Of a stretch of 64,000 nucleotides of DNA, positions 18,514 through 27,997 are shown in pieces. The position numbers and the translations under genes are program-made. The notes beneath the pieces were generated by a model, which searched no databases, was not told the origin of the DNA, and saw only the letters and a list, made by a program, of their open reading frames with translations. Position 1 is the stretch's first letter. Each line of letters starts with the position of its first letter. This DNA is from Planotetraspora phitsanulokensis (GTDB lineage: Bacteria; Actinomycetota; Actinomycetes; Streptosporangiales; Streptosporangiaceae), in the NCBI RefSeq assembly GCF_016863295.1, contig NZ_BOOP01000001.1:372001-436000 (forward strand). The letters are read 5' to 3'.

Positions 18514-19752
18514 GTGTCCCGGAACCAGCTGCTGCCTCGGGAGCCTTCGCCCCGCGGCCCCGCCGACGACAGCGGCTGCCCGATCCTCCATGTGGACATG
18601 GACGCCTTCTTCGCCAGCGTGGAGCTGCTCGACCGTCCTGAGCTGAAGGGCACCCCGGTCATCGTCGGCTCGCCGGGCGCTCGTGGAGTGGTCCTCAGCG
18701 CAACTTACGAGGCCAGGCGGTTCGGCGTGCACTCGGCGATGCCGATGACGCGGGCCCGCCGCATCTGCCCGCAGGCGACGATCATCCCGCCCAGCCACGG
18801 GAAGTACTCCGAGGTCTCCAAGGGGGTCATGGAGATCTTCCGGGCGATCACCCCCGAGGTGGAGCCGATCTCCTCCGACGAGGCGTTCCTCGACGTCAGC
18901 GGAGCCCGTCGCAGGCTCGGCACATCCTCGGTGATCGCCGAGATGATCCGCGGGCAGGTGGCGGAGCGCTACGGCATCACCTGCTCGGTCGGCGTCGCCG
19001 GCAGCAAGTTCGTGGCCAAGCTCGCCTCCCGCCAGTGCAAGCCCGACGGCCTGCTGGTCGTCCCGGCGTCGGCGGTGGTGGAGTTCCTCCACCCGCTTCC
19101 CGTCGCCGCCCTGTGGGGCGTGGGGGAGCGCACGGAGCAGGCCCTGGTACGGCTCGGCATCAGGACGGTGGGGGATCTGGCCCAGGTGCCGGTTTCCACG
19201 CTCCAGCGCGAGTTCGGGGCCGCCGGGGCCCATCTGTCGGCTCTCGCCTGGGGACGCGACGATCGTCCGGTGGTGCCCCACTCGCCCGACAAGAGCATCG
19301 GCAACGAGGAGACGTTCCCCCAGGACGTGGACGACCCCGAGGTGATCAAGCGGGAGTTGCTCCGGCTGTCCGAGCGGGTCGCGTCCCGCCTCAGGGCGGC
19401 CGGCCACGTCGGCCGCACGGTCAGCGTGAAGCTGCGCCGCTCCGACTTCACCACCATCACCCGGTCGCGCACGCTCCGTGAGCCGACGGATGTCGCGAAG
19501 GAGATTTACGCCACATCTTGTGAGCTCTACGAGGCGGCGGGCCTCGATCGCGTGCGTCTGAGGCTGGTCGGAGTCCGGATGGAGAACCTCCGGCCGGCGG
19601 CCACGGCGACCCGTCAGCTCGGTCTCGGGGAGAGGGAGACGGGCTGGCGCGAGGCCGAACAGGCGATGGACAAGGCGATTCGGAGATTCGGCCCAGAAGC
19701 GGTCCGCCCGGCCTCGCTAGTTCAGCGCCCGTTTGGTCCAATGGATCTATGA
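18514..19752 (+). CDS. dinB: DNA polymerase IV (Y family)
   Basis: A 412-residue translesion polymerase. The catalytic N-terminus HVDMDAFFASVEL holds metal ligand D28; SSDEAFLDV holds the second acidic pair; GVAGSKFVAKLAS and the helix-hairpin-helix (LWGVGERTEQALVRLGIRTVGDLA) follow; the little-finger domain carries VSVKLRRSDFTTITRSRTL. No canonical C-terminal beta-clamp motif stands out. GTG 18514 is preferred over GTG 18512, which is out of frame. A weak SOS-like sequence at 18472-18485 is treated as unproven. Confidence 0.92.
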   Translation: MSRNQLLPREPSPRGPADDSGCPILHVDMDAFFASVELLDRPELKGTPVIVGSPGARGVVLSATYEARRFGVHSAMPMTRARRICPQATIIPPSHGKYSEVSKGVMEIFRAITPEVEPISSDEAFLDVSGARRRLGTSSVIAEMIRGQVAERYGITCSVGVAGSKFVAKLASRQCKPDGLLVVPASAVVEFLHPLPVAALWGVGERTEQALVRLGIRTVGDLAQVPVSTLQREFGAAGAHLSALAWGRDDRPVVPHSPDKSIGNEETFPQDVDDPEVIKRELLRLSERVASRLRAAGHVGRTVSVKLRRSDFTTITRSRTLREPTDVAKEIYATSCELYEAAGLDRVRLRLVGVRMENLRPAATATRQLGLGERETGWREAEQAMDKAIRRFGPEAVRPASLVQRPFGPMDL

Positions 19753-19899
19753 CGTCACCTCCGGTTTGGACCGCGTTGGACGTTTTCTTTCGCCTACGTC
19801 TACAGCCTCGTATTCTGGGGATAACCGACCGCGAGGTTCGGACACCCCGTGTCGTTCGTTGCCGTCTTCCCCTAACTGGGGCCGTCCTTGGGAGGCGCC

Positions 19900-20283
19900 G
19901 TGCCGCTGTCTGAGCACGAGCAGCGCTTGCTCGACCAGATCGAGCAGGCCCTCTATGCCGAGGACCCGAAGTGGGCCAATACCGTCCGGATCAGTGACCC
20001 GCGCAGCCATTACAAGCGGCGCCTGGTGAAGGCCTCCGTCGGCTTCGCACTGGGTGTCGTGCTGCTGATGGTGGGCGCAGTGGCGAACCAGATCCCGCTC
20101 GGCGTGGCCGGGTTCGTGGTCATGCTCGCCACCTGCCTGTGGGGTCTGTCCGCCTGGAAGCGCATGAGCGGGTTCGGAGGCGAGGGCGCGGCCACGGCAC
20201 AGAACCGTGGTCGCCGCCCGCAGCGTCAGGGCTTCATGGAGCGTATGGAGGAACGCTGGCGTCGTCGTCACGACGAACGCTGA
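19900..20283 (+). CDS. DUF3040 membrane protein
   Basis: A 127-residue actinobacterial DUF3040 protein. The N-terminus PLSEHEQRLLDQIEQALYAEDP is diagnostic; two transmembrane helices follow (about residues 45-65 and 68-88), then an Arg-rich cytoplasmic tail. The function is unknown. GTG 19900 is chosen over an upstream in-frame start because GGAGG lies 4 nt before it. It sits between dinB and the convergent transglutaminase operon, as in several actinomycetes upstream of mraZ. Confidence 0.85.
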   Translation: MPLSEHEQRLLDQIEQALYAEDPKWANTVRISDPRSHYKRRLVKASVGFALGVVLLMVGAVANQIPLGVAGFVVMLATCLWGLSAWKRMSGFGGEGAATAQNRGRRPQRQGFMERMEERWRRRHDER

Positions 20284-20349
20284 GCGTTCCTCCCGCATCT
20301 CCGGCGCGCCCCCGCATGGGGGCCACGGGCCCCGGCCGGTGTCCAGTCC

Positions 20350-20445
20350 GGGACCCGGCCAGGCGCCCCGGAGCCGGCTCCGGGACCCGGTGAGGTCATC
20401 CCCGGCTAGCGCCGGGACCCGGTGAGGCTCCGCCCCGAATTCGGC
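20350..20445. repeat. Three GGGACCCGG units at 32-bp spacing
   Basis: GGGACCCGG occurs at 20350, 20382 and 20414, exactly 32 bp apart. The second and third continue identically as TGAGG. The array spans the convergent DUF3040-tgpA junction, and the third copy lies inside the 3' end of tgpA. A small hairpin CCCGGC-TAGC-GCCGGG (20401-20416) overlaps the tgpA stop codon and could act as a weak terminator. An imperfect tandem duplication is the simplest origin. Confidence 0.65.
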
Positions 20446-22985
20446 TCATCCTCACGGTCGTCTCGCAACGTCACCGCGCGGTTCCCCACCGTGTCGTCGG
20501 CCCCGCCCCTCGATCTCCCCGCCACGAGCCGGATGTTCTCCAGCCGGTCGAAACCGTCCAGAGCCTTCTCGCCGAGCGCGCGCAGGCGCAGCAGAGTCGA
20601 CAGCGGCGCCAGGGTGGCGCCCAGACGCCGCTTCCTCGACGTGGCGGCGGCGAGCGCCCGCCTCACCCGCTTGAGATCCGCGGCGACGGGACCCGGCCCT
20701 TTGAGCGAGCGGGCGTATCTGCGGCGCTCCTCGGCCGAGGTGATCGCGGTGATCGAGTCGGTGGTGCTGGGGTCCGTCCCGAGGGCCTGCGCCACCCGCC
20801 GTCCGAGGGCCCTCGGGCTCTCACCCGGCTTCCGGGCCAACCCGAAGTCGGTCAGCGTGTCGCCCAGTTCGGCCCATGCCGCCTCCACCGCCGGGGCGAC
20901 CTGCGCCGGCACGTCCGCGGCGACGGCCCGCCGCCTCTTCCTCGGGGGAGTATCCCCGGACACGATCAGGTCGGCGTCGGACCCGGCTGCTTCGGGATCG
21001 GGCACGTCGGGATCGGGTACGGCGAAGGCGACCTTGTCCAGGATCCTGCTCCGCCGGTACCGGGACGACAGTCGTACCACGGCGGGGATCAGCAGGATCA
21101 GCAGCGCCGCCGCCACCCCGAGGGCGATCTTCACCCACAGGGGCGTGCCCGGATCGGCAGCGATCGGCAGGTTACCGAGGTCGCGTTCGATCTCCCGGGG
21201 GTTGCGCGGAGCGGGAGCCGAGTCGCCGGTGGTGTCGTCCGCACCCGCCGACGCGCCCGGCGAGGCACCGGGGGACGGGCTCGCCGTGGGAGTCACCGGA
21301 AGGGTGTACTGCGGCACCTGCGCCGTCCCCTGTCCGGCGGCGCCCCCGGGAGTCGGCTCGAAGCGCAGCCACCCGACTCCCGCGAAGTAGAGTTCCGGCC
21401 ACGCGTGGGCGTCGTGGGTGCGCACCGTCCACGCGTCGCCGATCTTCGTGCCTCCGGTGAAGCCGATCGACACCTTGGCCGGGATGCCGAGCATCCGCGC
21501 CATGACCGCCATCGCGCTCGCGAACTGCTCGCAGTATCCCGAGCGGTCGGCCAGGATGAACCGCGACAGGGCGTCGCCGCCCGAGCCGCTCGCCTTCAGG
21601 CTGTAGGTGAACGCGCCGCTCCTGGTGAACCACTCCTGGAGCTTCACGGCCTGCTGATAGCGGGTCGCCGCGCCGGCCGTGACCCGCTGCGCCAGGCCGG
21701 CCACCCGGGGATCGAGCCCGGGAGGCAGGTCGAGGTAGCGCCGGCCGCCCGAGTCCGGCTCGGGCGCCGTCAGGTCCAACTGCTCGGCCGTGGGCTGCGG
21801 CTCGCCCGTGACGACGCGGTAGTCCAGCCCGGCCGCCTCGTCGTCGGTGGAGAAGACCATGAGGGAGTTGCGGTCGGCCCGCCAGTCTCCGTCGGCGTCG
21901 ACCTGCGTGGCGGGGTAGGGCAGCGGCAGGAACCTCAGTGTGCGGATGTCGTCGCTGATCGAGATCTGCGTCTCGGCCCGTTTCACCGCGAGCGTCGGGT
22001 CGAGGCCCGGAGCGGGAGGCAGCGGACCTTCCGACACCCGGTCCTCCGGGCGCCCTCGGAGCGGGTTGATCGTCCACTTCGTCCCGTCGAAGACGTCGAG
22101 AGAGTAGATCCGCAGATAACGGGGCTGATCATCGCTGCTGGTGTACGTCAGGACGGTGTCGTTGGCCTCCTGCCGCAGCTCGCCTCCGAGTTCGGCGATC
22201 GCGTCGGGGATGCCGATGTTGCCGCCGCCGGGACCGAGGCCGTTGCCGACGCCGAAGCCGAACAGGGGAGCGGGCGCCAGGTTGGGCAGCAGGGCCGGCA
22301 GCAGGATGGCCAGCGCGATCGCCGTCACGCCGATCCGCCTGCCCGACAGCGCCAGCCGCCCGGTGTCGGGCGCGGCGTTCGCGCTCACGGTCCTCGTCCG
22401 TCGCACGAACACGGCCCTGCCCCACTTGCCGAGCCGTTCCCGTCCGTCCGCCACCAGCAGGCCGACGTACCCGAAGGCCCCGATCACGAAGGCCGGCCAG
22501 CTGATCGGGTCGGTCAGCACCGCCGCCGGCACGGTGAACAGCGCCAGCAGCGGAAGCCCCGCGAGCGCGGCCCGGCGCAGCCGTACGGTGAACAGATCGA
22601 CGAGGACGGCCATCACCCCGACGCCGCCGGCCGTCAGCAGGGTGATCCCCTCGTTCGCCGGCACGGGCGCGGCGAAGCGCTGGATGTCGTCGAACCCGCT
22701 GCCGAACAACTCGCCGACCAGCAGCACCGAGTCCTTCGTGGGGATGAACCCGATCCAGGCCTCGCCGCCCGCGAACACGGCCGTGAGGTAGACGCCGAGC
22801 ACGACGATCATGGCGGGCGGCGCGGCCCACGGTGGTGCGGAAAAGCGGGAGGCCACCATGCCGACGGCCGTGACGACGACGATCGCCCCCAGGCTCGCCC
22901 AGAACCAGGAGCCGCCCTCGAACAGCGGGTAGAGCGTGAGCGAGACCGCGGCCGTGGCCAGGCCCGCGGCGACCGGGAGTTTCAT
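20406..22985 (-). CDS. TgpA-type membrane transglutaminase-like protein
   Basis: An 859-residue protein. The N-terminal third is the DUF3488/TgpA_N membrane region with about six helices, then an extracytoplasmic segment, a transglutaminase-like core, one more membrane helix (LWVKIALGVAAALLILLIPAV) and a cytoplasmic DUF4129-like tail. The catalytic Cys485 lies in SGYCEQFASAMA and His527 in THDAHAWPEL, so it appears active. ATG 22985 follows GAGGAG and overlaps the DUF58 stop as ATGA. Together with MoxR and DUF58 it forms a widespread trio of unknown role next to mraZ, possibly envelope-related. Confidence 0.88.
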   Translation of the reverse strand: MKLPVAAGLATAAVSLTLYPLFEGGSWFWASLGAIVVVTAVGMVASRFSAPPWAAPPAMIVVLGVYLTAVFAGGEAWIGFIPTKDSVLLVGELFGSGFDDIQRFAAPVPANEGITLLTAGGVGVMAVLVDLFTVRLRRAALAGLPLLALFTVPAAVLTDPISWPAFVIGAFGYVGLLVADGRERLGKWGRAVFVRRTRTVSANAAPDTGRLALSGRRIGVTAIALAILLPALLPNLAPAPLFGFGVGNGLGPGGGNIGIPDAIAELGGELRQEANDTVLTYTSSDDQPRYLRIYSLDVFDGTKWTINPLRGRPEDRVSEGPLPPAPGLDPTLAVKRAETQISISDDIRTLRFLPLPYPATQVDADGDWRADRNSLMVFSTDDEAAGLDYRVVTGEPQPTAEQLDLTAPEPDSGGRRYLDLPPGLDPRVAGLAQRVTAGAATRYQQAVKLQEWFTRSGAFTYSLKASGSGGDALSRFILADRSGYCEQFASAMAVMARMLGIPAKVSIGFTGGTKIGDAWTVRTHDAHAWPELYFAGVGWLRFEPTPGGAAGQGTAQVPQYTLPVTPTASPSPGASPGASAGADDTTGDSAPAPRNPREIERDLGNLPIAADPGTPLWVKIALGVAAALLILLIPAVVRLSSRYRRSRILDKVAFAVPDPDVPDPEAAGSDADLIVSGDTPPRKRRRAVAADVPAQVAPAVEAAWAELGDTLTDFGLARKPGESPRALGRRVAQALGTDPSTTDSITAITSAEERRRYARSLKGPGPVAADLKRVRRALAAATSRKRRLGATLAPLSTLLRLRALGEKALDGFDRLENIRLVAGRSRGGADDTVGNRAVTLRDDREDEPNSGRSLTGSRR

Positions 22986-24208
22986 GCGGCACTCCTCTTG
23001 TATGCCGCCTCCGGCCAGACGGCCGCGAGCGACGTGCCGGCGGGGAGGGTGAGCACCCGCCACCCCGCTCCGGAGAGCACGGCGCGAGAGGACTCCGCCG
23101 CCTCGTCGGGGAACTCGTCCCACGTGGAGACATCGAGCATGACCGCGACACCGGTCACGCCCGGATGCCTGAGACGCGCGAGCGAGCGCGCCTCCTCCGC
23201 GTCGATCGAGCCGAGGACCGCGACGATCAGCCCGTCGCCCGCCCCCTGGCGCAGCGCCGTGACCCCGTGCTCGAGAGAACGCGTGGAGCTCTGCCGTACG
23301 ACGGAGAGGGTGTCGATCAGCGACCAGGAGCCCCCCGTTTCGGCGAGATGCTGCGCGCCCTGGTCGGTGACCAGGCGCAGGCCCAGACCTTCACGGGACA
23401 GGTGCACCCCGATCGAGGCGGCCGCGGAGACCGCGACCTCGAAGGACGAGGACGGGCCCGTTCCGCGGTGGGCGTGCCTGCGCGTGTCGAGCAGGAGCGC
23501 GCCCCTGCTCTGCCACTGCTGCTCCTCGCGCCGGACCATCAGCTCGCCGTGCCGCGCGGTGGACCGCCAGTGCACGCGCCGAAGATCGTCGCCCTGCCGG
23601 TACTCGCGGGGGGCGACGTCGTCGTCGCCCGCCGCGGCCACCGACCGCGTACGGCTGTCGCCCCCGCCGGTCCACTCGCCCGACAGGCGAACGGCCGGCA
23701 GGGAGACCACCTGGGGGGTCACCACCAGCGTGTCGGTGACCGTGAACGACCTGGCCAGCTCCACCAGCCCGAAGGGGTCTGTGATCCGTACGGACAGGGG
23801 ACCGATGGGGAAGCGCCCCCGTAGATCGGAGCGCACCCGGTAGTCGATCTCCCGTACGCCGCGGGACTCCATCCTGTCCAGGACGAACCGCTGGCGGGCA
23901 CCCAGCGTGTACTGCAGGTTGTCCTCGACCAGCAGCAGACCCGTCGGCAGGCGTGTGACGTTCTCCAGCCGCAGGGTCACGACGCTGTCGTTGCCCACCT
24001 CCACGCGTGACGGGCTGAGCCGCCTCGTGCTGCGCAGCCGGTACCGGGTGCGCGACACGACCATCGAGGCGAGCAGCGGCATGGTGATGATCAGGACGGC
24101 GACCCGCAGCAGGTCGCTCTCGCCCAGTAGAAAGGCGCACAGCAGTGCCGCGACACCCGACGCGAGGAACGAGCGCCCCCGCGAGGTCAGAGCCTTCAAC
24201 CCCGTCAT
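22982..24208 (-). CDS. DUF58 domain protein
   Basis: A 408-residue membrane-anchored protein. Two hydrophobic helices occur near residues 10-45 (FLASGVAALLCAFLLG, LLRVAVLIITMPLLA). The DUF58 core follows with EYRQGDDLRRVHWRSTARHGELMVRREEQ and a VWA-like fold after it. DUF58 proteins pair with MoxR ATPases, as here, and probably work as a chaperone-like complex; no substrate is known. It is coupled to tgpA by ATGA and lies 10 nt after moxR. Confidence 0.87.
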   Translation of the reverse strand: MTGLKALTSRGRSFLASGVAALLCAFLLGESDLLRVAVLIITMPLLASMVVSRTRYRLRSTRRLSPSRVEVGNDSVVTLRLENVTRLPTGLLLVEDNLQYTLGARQRFVLDRMESRGVREIDYRVRSDLRGRFPIGPLSVRITDPFGLVELARSFTVTDTLVVTPQVVSLPAVRLSGEWTGGGDSRTRSVAAAGDDDVAPREYRQGDDLRRVHWRSTARHGELMVRREEQQWQSRGALLLDTRRHAHRGTGPSSSFEVAVSAAASIGVHLSREGLGLRLVTDQGAQHLAETGGSWSLIDTLSVVRQSSTRSLEHGVTALRQGAGDGLIVAVLGSIDAEEARSLARLRHPGVTGVAVMLDVSTWDEFPDEAAESSRAVLSGAGWRVLTLPAGTSLAAVWPEAAYKRSAA

Positions 24209-24218
24209 CGGGCCTCCG

Positions 24219-25199
<981 letters not shown>

Positions 25200-25567
25200 C
25201 AGGCCTCCATGAAAGGTGCGTCCCTGAGAATGGGCGTTAAAGGTTGCTATTCCATTCTGTGTACTGACCTTATGACCGCTGGGGTTCCCGGTCGACTTTG
25301 TCCAGAAATCCGGAAGAACCGGCGACCCGTCGCGGGTACGCGTTCTCCTACTTGGCCGACTTTCGTGCGAATCCCGGGACAATGACCCGCTCCACTTTCC
25401 TCCACCGAACTCACTCGGACGCGGGAAATCGACGTCCGGGCGCCGTTTCCCCGGTGTTGGACACGCCCATGACGGGGTGCGGGGCGTCCAGGGTGCCCCA
25501 CTTCGCACCACCCTTTCTGAACTGCGGAAACGCGGCGTGAATCCCATGCCGACACGGTCTGAATCTG
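25200..25567. other. Divergent intergenic region moxR-mraZ
   Basis: About 370 bp without a supportable gene. It is less GC-rich than its surroundings, as expected for two divergent promoters. The moxR side (25200-25300) holds AT-rich stretches such as GGTTGCTATTCC, but I could not assign a convincing -35/-10 pair. Short open frames here lack codon bias and ribosome sites. The mraZ promoter begins at 25568. Confidence 0.6.
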
Positions 25568-25607
25568 TTGACGGTGGGGAGAAGTGGAGTATGGTGGTGC
25601 GCAGTGG
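25568..25607 (+). promoter_or_regulatory. mraZ promoter with four phased MraZ boxes
   Basis: TTGACG (25568-25573) is 16 nt from TATGGT (25590-25595), a fair -35/-10 pair. Four GTGG boxes start at 25574, 25584, 25594 and 25604, exactly 10 bp apart, filling the spacer and covering the -10. MraZ is a ring-shaped AbrB-like repressor known to bind direct TGGG-type repeats with 10-bp period before its own gene, so this is very probably the dcw autoregulatory operator. Confidence 0.8.
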
Positions 25608-25659
25608 AGGGCAGGGGCTACAGCGCTGAGCGCTCCGCAAGGCACGGGAGGTGGGTCCG

Positions 25660-26091
25660 GTGTTCCTCGGCACCCATCAACCGCGCCTCGACGACAAAGG
25701 ACGGCTGTTCCTGCCGGCGAAGTATCGTGAGGAGCTGGCGGAGGGTCTTGTGATCACCAAAGGCCAGGAGCGCTGCCTCTACGTCTTCCCCGTAGAGGAG
25801 TTCCAGCGCATCACCGAGGCCCTGCGCACCGCGCCGGTGACCGCCAAGGCGGTCCGCGACTACAGCCGCGTCTTCTTCGCCAGTGCCTCCGACGAGACTC
25901 CTGACAAGCAGGGGCGCATCACCATCCCGCCGAGCCTGCGGCAGTACGCGGGCCTGGAACGCGACTGCGTGGTGATCGGAGCCAACACCAGGCTGGAGAT
26001 CTGGGACGCCCAGGCATGGGACACCTACCTGGCCGCCCAGGAGCAGGCCTTCTCCGATCTGTCCGAGGAGGTGTTGCCAGGGATCCTGTGA
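25660..26091 (+). CDS. mraZ: Transcriptional regulator MraZ
   Basis: A 143-residue protein with two AbrB-type swapped-hairpin repeats, each with the DxxxR-like signature ([17 protein letters not shown] near residue 10 and [18 protein letters not shown] near residue 85). It represses the dcw operon by binding 10-bp-phased boxes, four of which lie just upstream. I chose GTG 25660, giving [14 protein letters not shown] as in most homologues, because GGGAGG is well spaced; GTG 25651 would put the SD against the start. First gene of the cluster. Confidence 0.94.
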   Translation: MFLGTHQPRLDDKGRLFLPAKYREELAEGLVITKGQERCLYVFPVEEFQRITEALRTAPVTAKAVRDYSRVFFASASDETPDKQGRITIPPSLRQYAGLERDCVVIGANTRLEIWDAQAWDTYLAAQEQAFSDLSEEVLPGIL

Positions 26092-26145
26092 CTTCTGCGT
26101 AAGACCCGTCGGTGACGTTCGGCGAGGTCTCCACCCGCTCCCCGC

Positions 26146-26179
26146 GGCATCTGATGCACCTTCCCCGGTGTCAGGCGCC
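26146..26179 (+). ncRNA. mraW-type leader RNA hairpin
   Basis: In the 218-230 bp between mraZ and rsmH, GGC-AU-CUGA-UG-CAC closes onto GUG-UCAG-GC-GCC with the terminal loop CUUCCCCG. CUGA/UCAG and CAC/GUG pair perfectly, with a 2-nt bulge. The actinobacterial mraW RNA motif, described upstream of mraW (rsmH), is a hairpin with a conserved CUUCCCC loop, and position and loop both match. Its mechanism is unknown. G-rich tracts before rsmH (around 26229 and 26252) could pair with the loop. Confidence 0.6.
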
Positions 26180-26321
26180 TCGGCAGGCGATGCGGATGGG
26201 GACCTGGCCGGACGGGTCGGTCCCGCGAGGGGGGACCGGCATTGGGTGGGGACCCTGAGGGTGGTACACCGGCGGCAGCCGCATATCCGCGAGCATCGAA
26301 GCGGCCAAGTTGGGGGTGGAA

Positions 26322-27290
26322 GTGTTGTCGGCAGAACTCGGGCACTCGGGTGGTCACGTTCCGGTCATGCTCGATCGCGTGCTGGAGTTGCTGGCTCCGG
26401 CGCTCACCGGGCCCGACCCGGTCGTCGTCGACGCCAACCTCGGCCTCGGCGGCCACGCCGAGGCGCTGCTCGCCGCGCATCCCGCCCTCCACCTCATCGG
26501 CATCGACCGCGACCCGACCGCCATCGAGCGGTCCACCGAGCGGCTCGCGCCGTACGCCGGGCGCGTGACCATCGTGCGCGCCGTCTCGGACGAGCTGACG
26601 GCCGTGCTGGCGCACGCCGGGCGGCCCCGGGTCCAGGGCGCGCTCTTCGACCTCGGCGTCTCCTCTCCCCAGCTCGACGAGGCGGAGCGTGGCTTCGCCT
26701 ACTCCTACGACGCGCCGCTGGACATGCGGATGGACCCCGAGCAGGAGCTGACCGCCGAGCACGTCGTCAACACCTACTCCGTGGCCGAGCTCACCCGCAT
26801 CCTGCGCGACTACGGCGAGGAGCGGTTCGCGTCGCGCGTCGCGAGCTTCATCGCCAAGGAGCGTGCCGGCAACCCGATCGACACCACCAAACGACTTGCC
26901 GATCTCGTCCGCACGGCGATCCCCGCCGCGACGAGACGGACCGGGGGCAATCCCGCCAAGAGAACGTTCCAGGCACTGCGCATCGAGGTGAACGGAGAGC
27001 TGACGGCGCTGGAGGAGGCCCTTCCCGCCGCGCTCGACGCCCTGACGCTGGGCGGGCGGGCCGTGGTGCTCGCCTATCACTCTTTGGAGGACCGGCTCAC
27101 CAAGCAGGTCTTCGCGGCGCGAACCAAGGAGACCGGCCCTCCGGGGCTGCCGGTCCCGCTGGAGGCACACCAGCCACGGTTCCGCCTTCTGACGAGGGGA
27201 GCCGAGCTCCCGGACGACGACGAGGTGGCCCGCAACCCGCGGGCGGCCTCGGCCCGTTTGCGGGCGGCAGAGAGGATCCGCCAGGGATGA
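26322..27290 (+). CDS. rsmH: 16S rRNA m4C1402 methyltransferase
   Basis: About 322 residues; RsmH (MraW) N4-methylates C1402 of 16S rRNA. Motifs are [16 protein letters not shown] motif [15 protein letters not shown] (usually DxTxGxGGH, here DANLGLGGH), [30 protein letters not shown] (part), and the C-terminal HSLEDR. The start is uncertain: GTG 26322 has a G-rich SD five nt upstream, with TTG 26310 and GTG 26316 as alternatives. The stop overlaps the ftsL ATG (ATGA). Confidence 0.93.
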   Translation: MLSAELGHSGGHVPVMLDRVLELLAPALTGPDPVVVDANLGLGGHAEALLAAHPALHLIGIDRDPTAIERSTERLAPYAGRVTIVRAVSDELTAVLAHAGRPRVQGALFDLGVSSPQLDEAERGFAYSYDAPLDMRMDPEQELTAEHVVNTYSVAELTRILRDYGEERFASRVASFIAKERAGNPIDTTKRLADLVRTAIPAATRRTGGNPAKRTFQALRIEVNGELTALEEALPAALDALTLGGRAVVLAYHSLEDRLTKQVFAARTKETGPPGLPVPLEAHQPRFRLLTRGAELPDDDEVARNPRAASARLRAAERIRQG

Positions 27291-27997
27291 GCACGACTGA
27301 GCAGGAGAGCAGGACGGCGGCACGGCGGGTTCCCGCCCCGCCGAGGCGGACCGGCCGGCCGGTCGGCGGCGGCGTGCCGGCCGCCGAGGCCCCCGGGCGG
27401 CGCACGCCGACCGAGGCGCCCGGACGGCCGCGCACGCAGGCCGAGGCTCCGGCCCCGGCGAGCGCGCGGCGCGGCCAGGTCACGGCGCCGGCGCCGGAGA
27501 GCCCGCGGCGCGGTAAGCCCACGCGCCCCGCTCCGGCACGCGTGCCTGACGCAGCCCCCGCGTCCGGTGCCAGGACTCTCACCCCCGATGCGCCCGTGCG
27601 GGTCACTCCGTCCGGCACGCAGACGCCGGAGGCCCAGACGGCCGTGCGCGTACGGCCGGCACGCTCCGCGTTCCGGCGCCCGCCGAAGGCGCCGTTCGTG
27701 TTGCTCGTCGTCGGCCTGATGTGCGGCGGCCTGGTGACCCTGCTGCTGCTGAACGTCGTGCTCTCCCAGGACTCGTTCAAGCTGACCGATCTGCGGTCCA
27801 GCACGGACCAGCTCCACGAGCAGGCCGCGACCCTGGAGGGCGAGCTGCGCGTCTGGGACCAGCCGGGCGCGATCGAGGAGGCCGCCAAGCCGCTCGGCGT
27901 CGAGAAGGACACCTCGGCTCCGCGATTCGTCAAGACGGGTCCGTCCGTCGGGGCGGCCGACGCCGCCGCGCCACGTGAAGAGGGCATGGTCAAGTGA
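27287..27997 (+). CDS. ftsL: FtsL-like divisome protein with long N-terminal tail
   Basis: A 236-residue bitopic membrane protein. Residues 1-130 are a disordered Pro/Ala/Arg/Thr-rich cytoplasmic tail with reiterated EAPGR and PAPxSxRRG elements; one helix follows (about 135-157, [22 protein letters not shown]), then a short extracellular coiled coil with [13 protein letters not shown] and a C-terminal tail. Position between rsmH and ftsI, topology and coiled coil identify FtsL, which with FtsQ and FtsB activates FtsWI. The tail is much longer than in E. coli FtsL (about 35 residues). Overlaps on both sides (ATGA, GTGA). Confidence 0.82.
   Translation: MSTTEQESRTAARRVPAPPRRTGRPVGGGVPAAEAPGRRTPTEAPGRPRTQAEAPAPASARRGQVTAPAPESPRRGKPTRPAPARVPDAAPASGARTLTPDAPVRVTPSGTQTPEAQTAVRVRPARSAFRRPPKAPFVLLVVGLMCGGLVTLLLLNVVLSQDSFKLTDLRSSTDQLHEQAATLEGELRVWDQPGAIEEAAKPLGVEKDTSAPRFVKTGPSVGAADAAAPREEGMVK

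Noticed and set aside
17308-19407. A 699-codon minus-strand frame opposite nusB-methyltransferase-dinB
   Set aside because: Same cause: high third-position GC on the real genes keeps the antisense frame open. The plus-strand genes have clear motifs.
19888-19899. Upstream start for DUF3040 (adding MGGA before VPLSEHEQ)
   Set aside because: GGAGG lies between this start and GTG 19900, and the family begins at PLSEHEQ.
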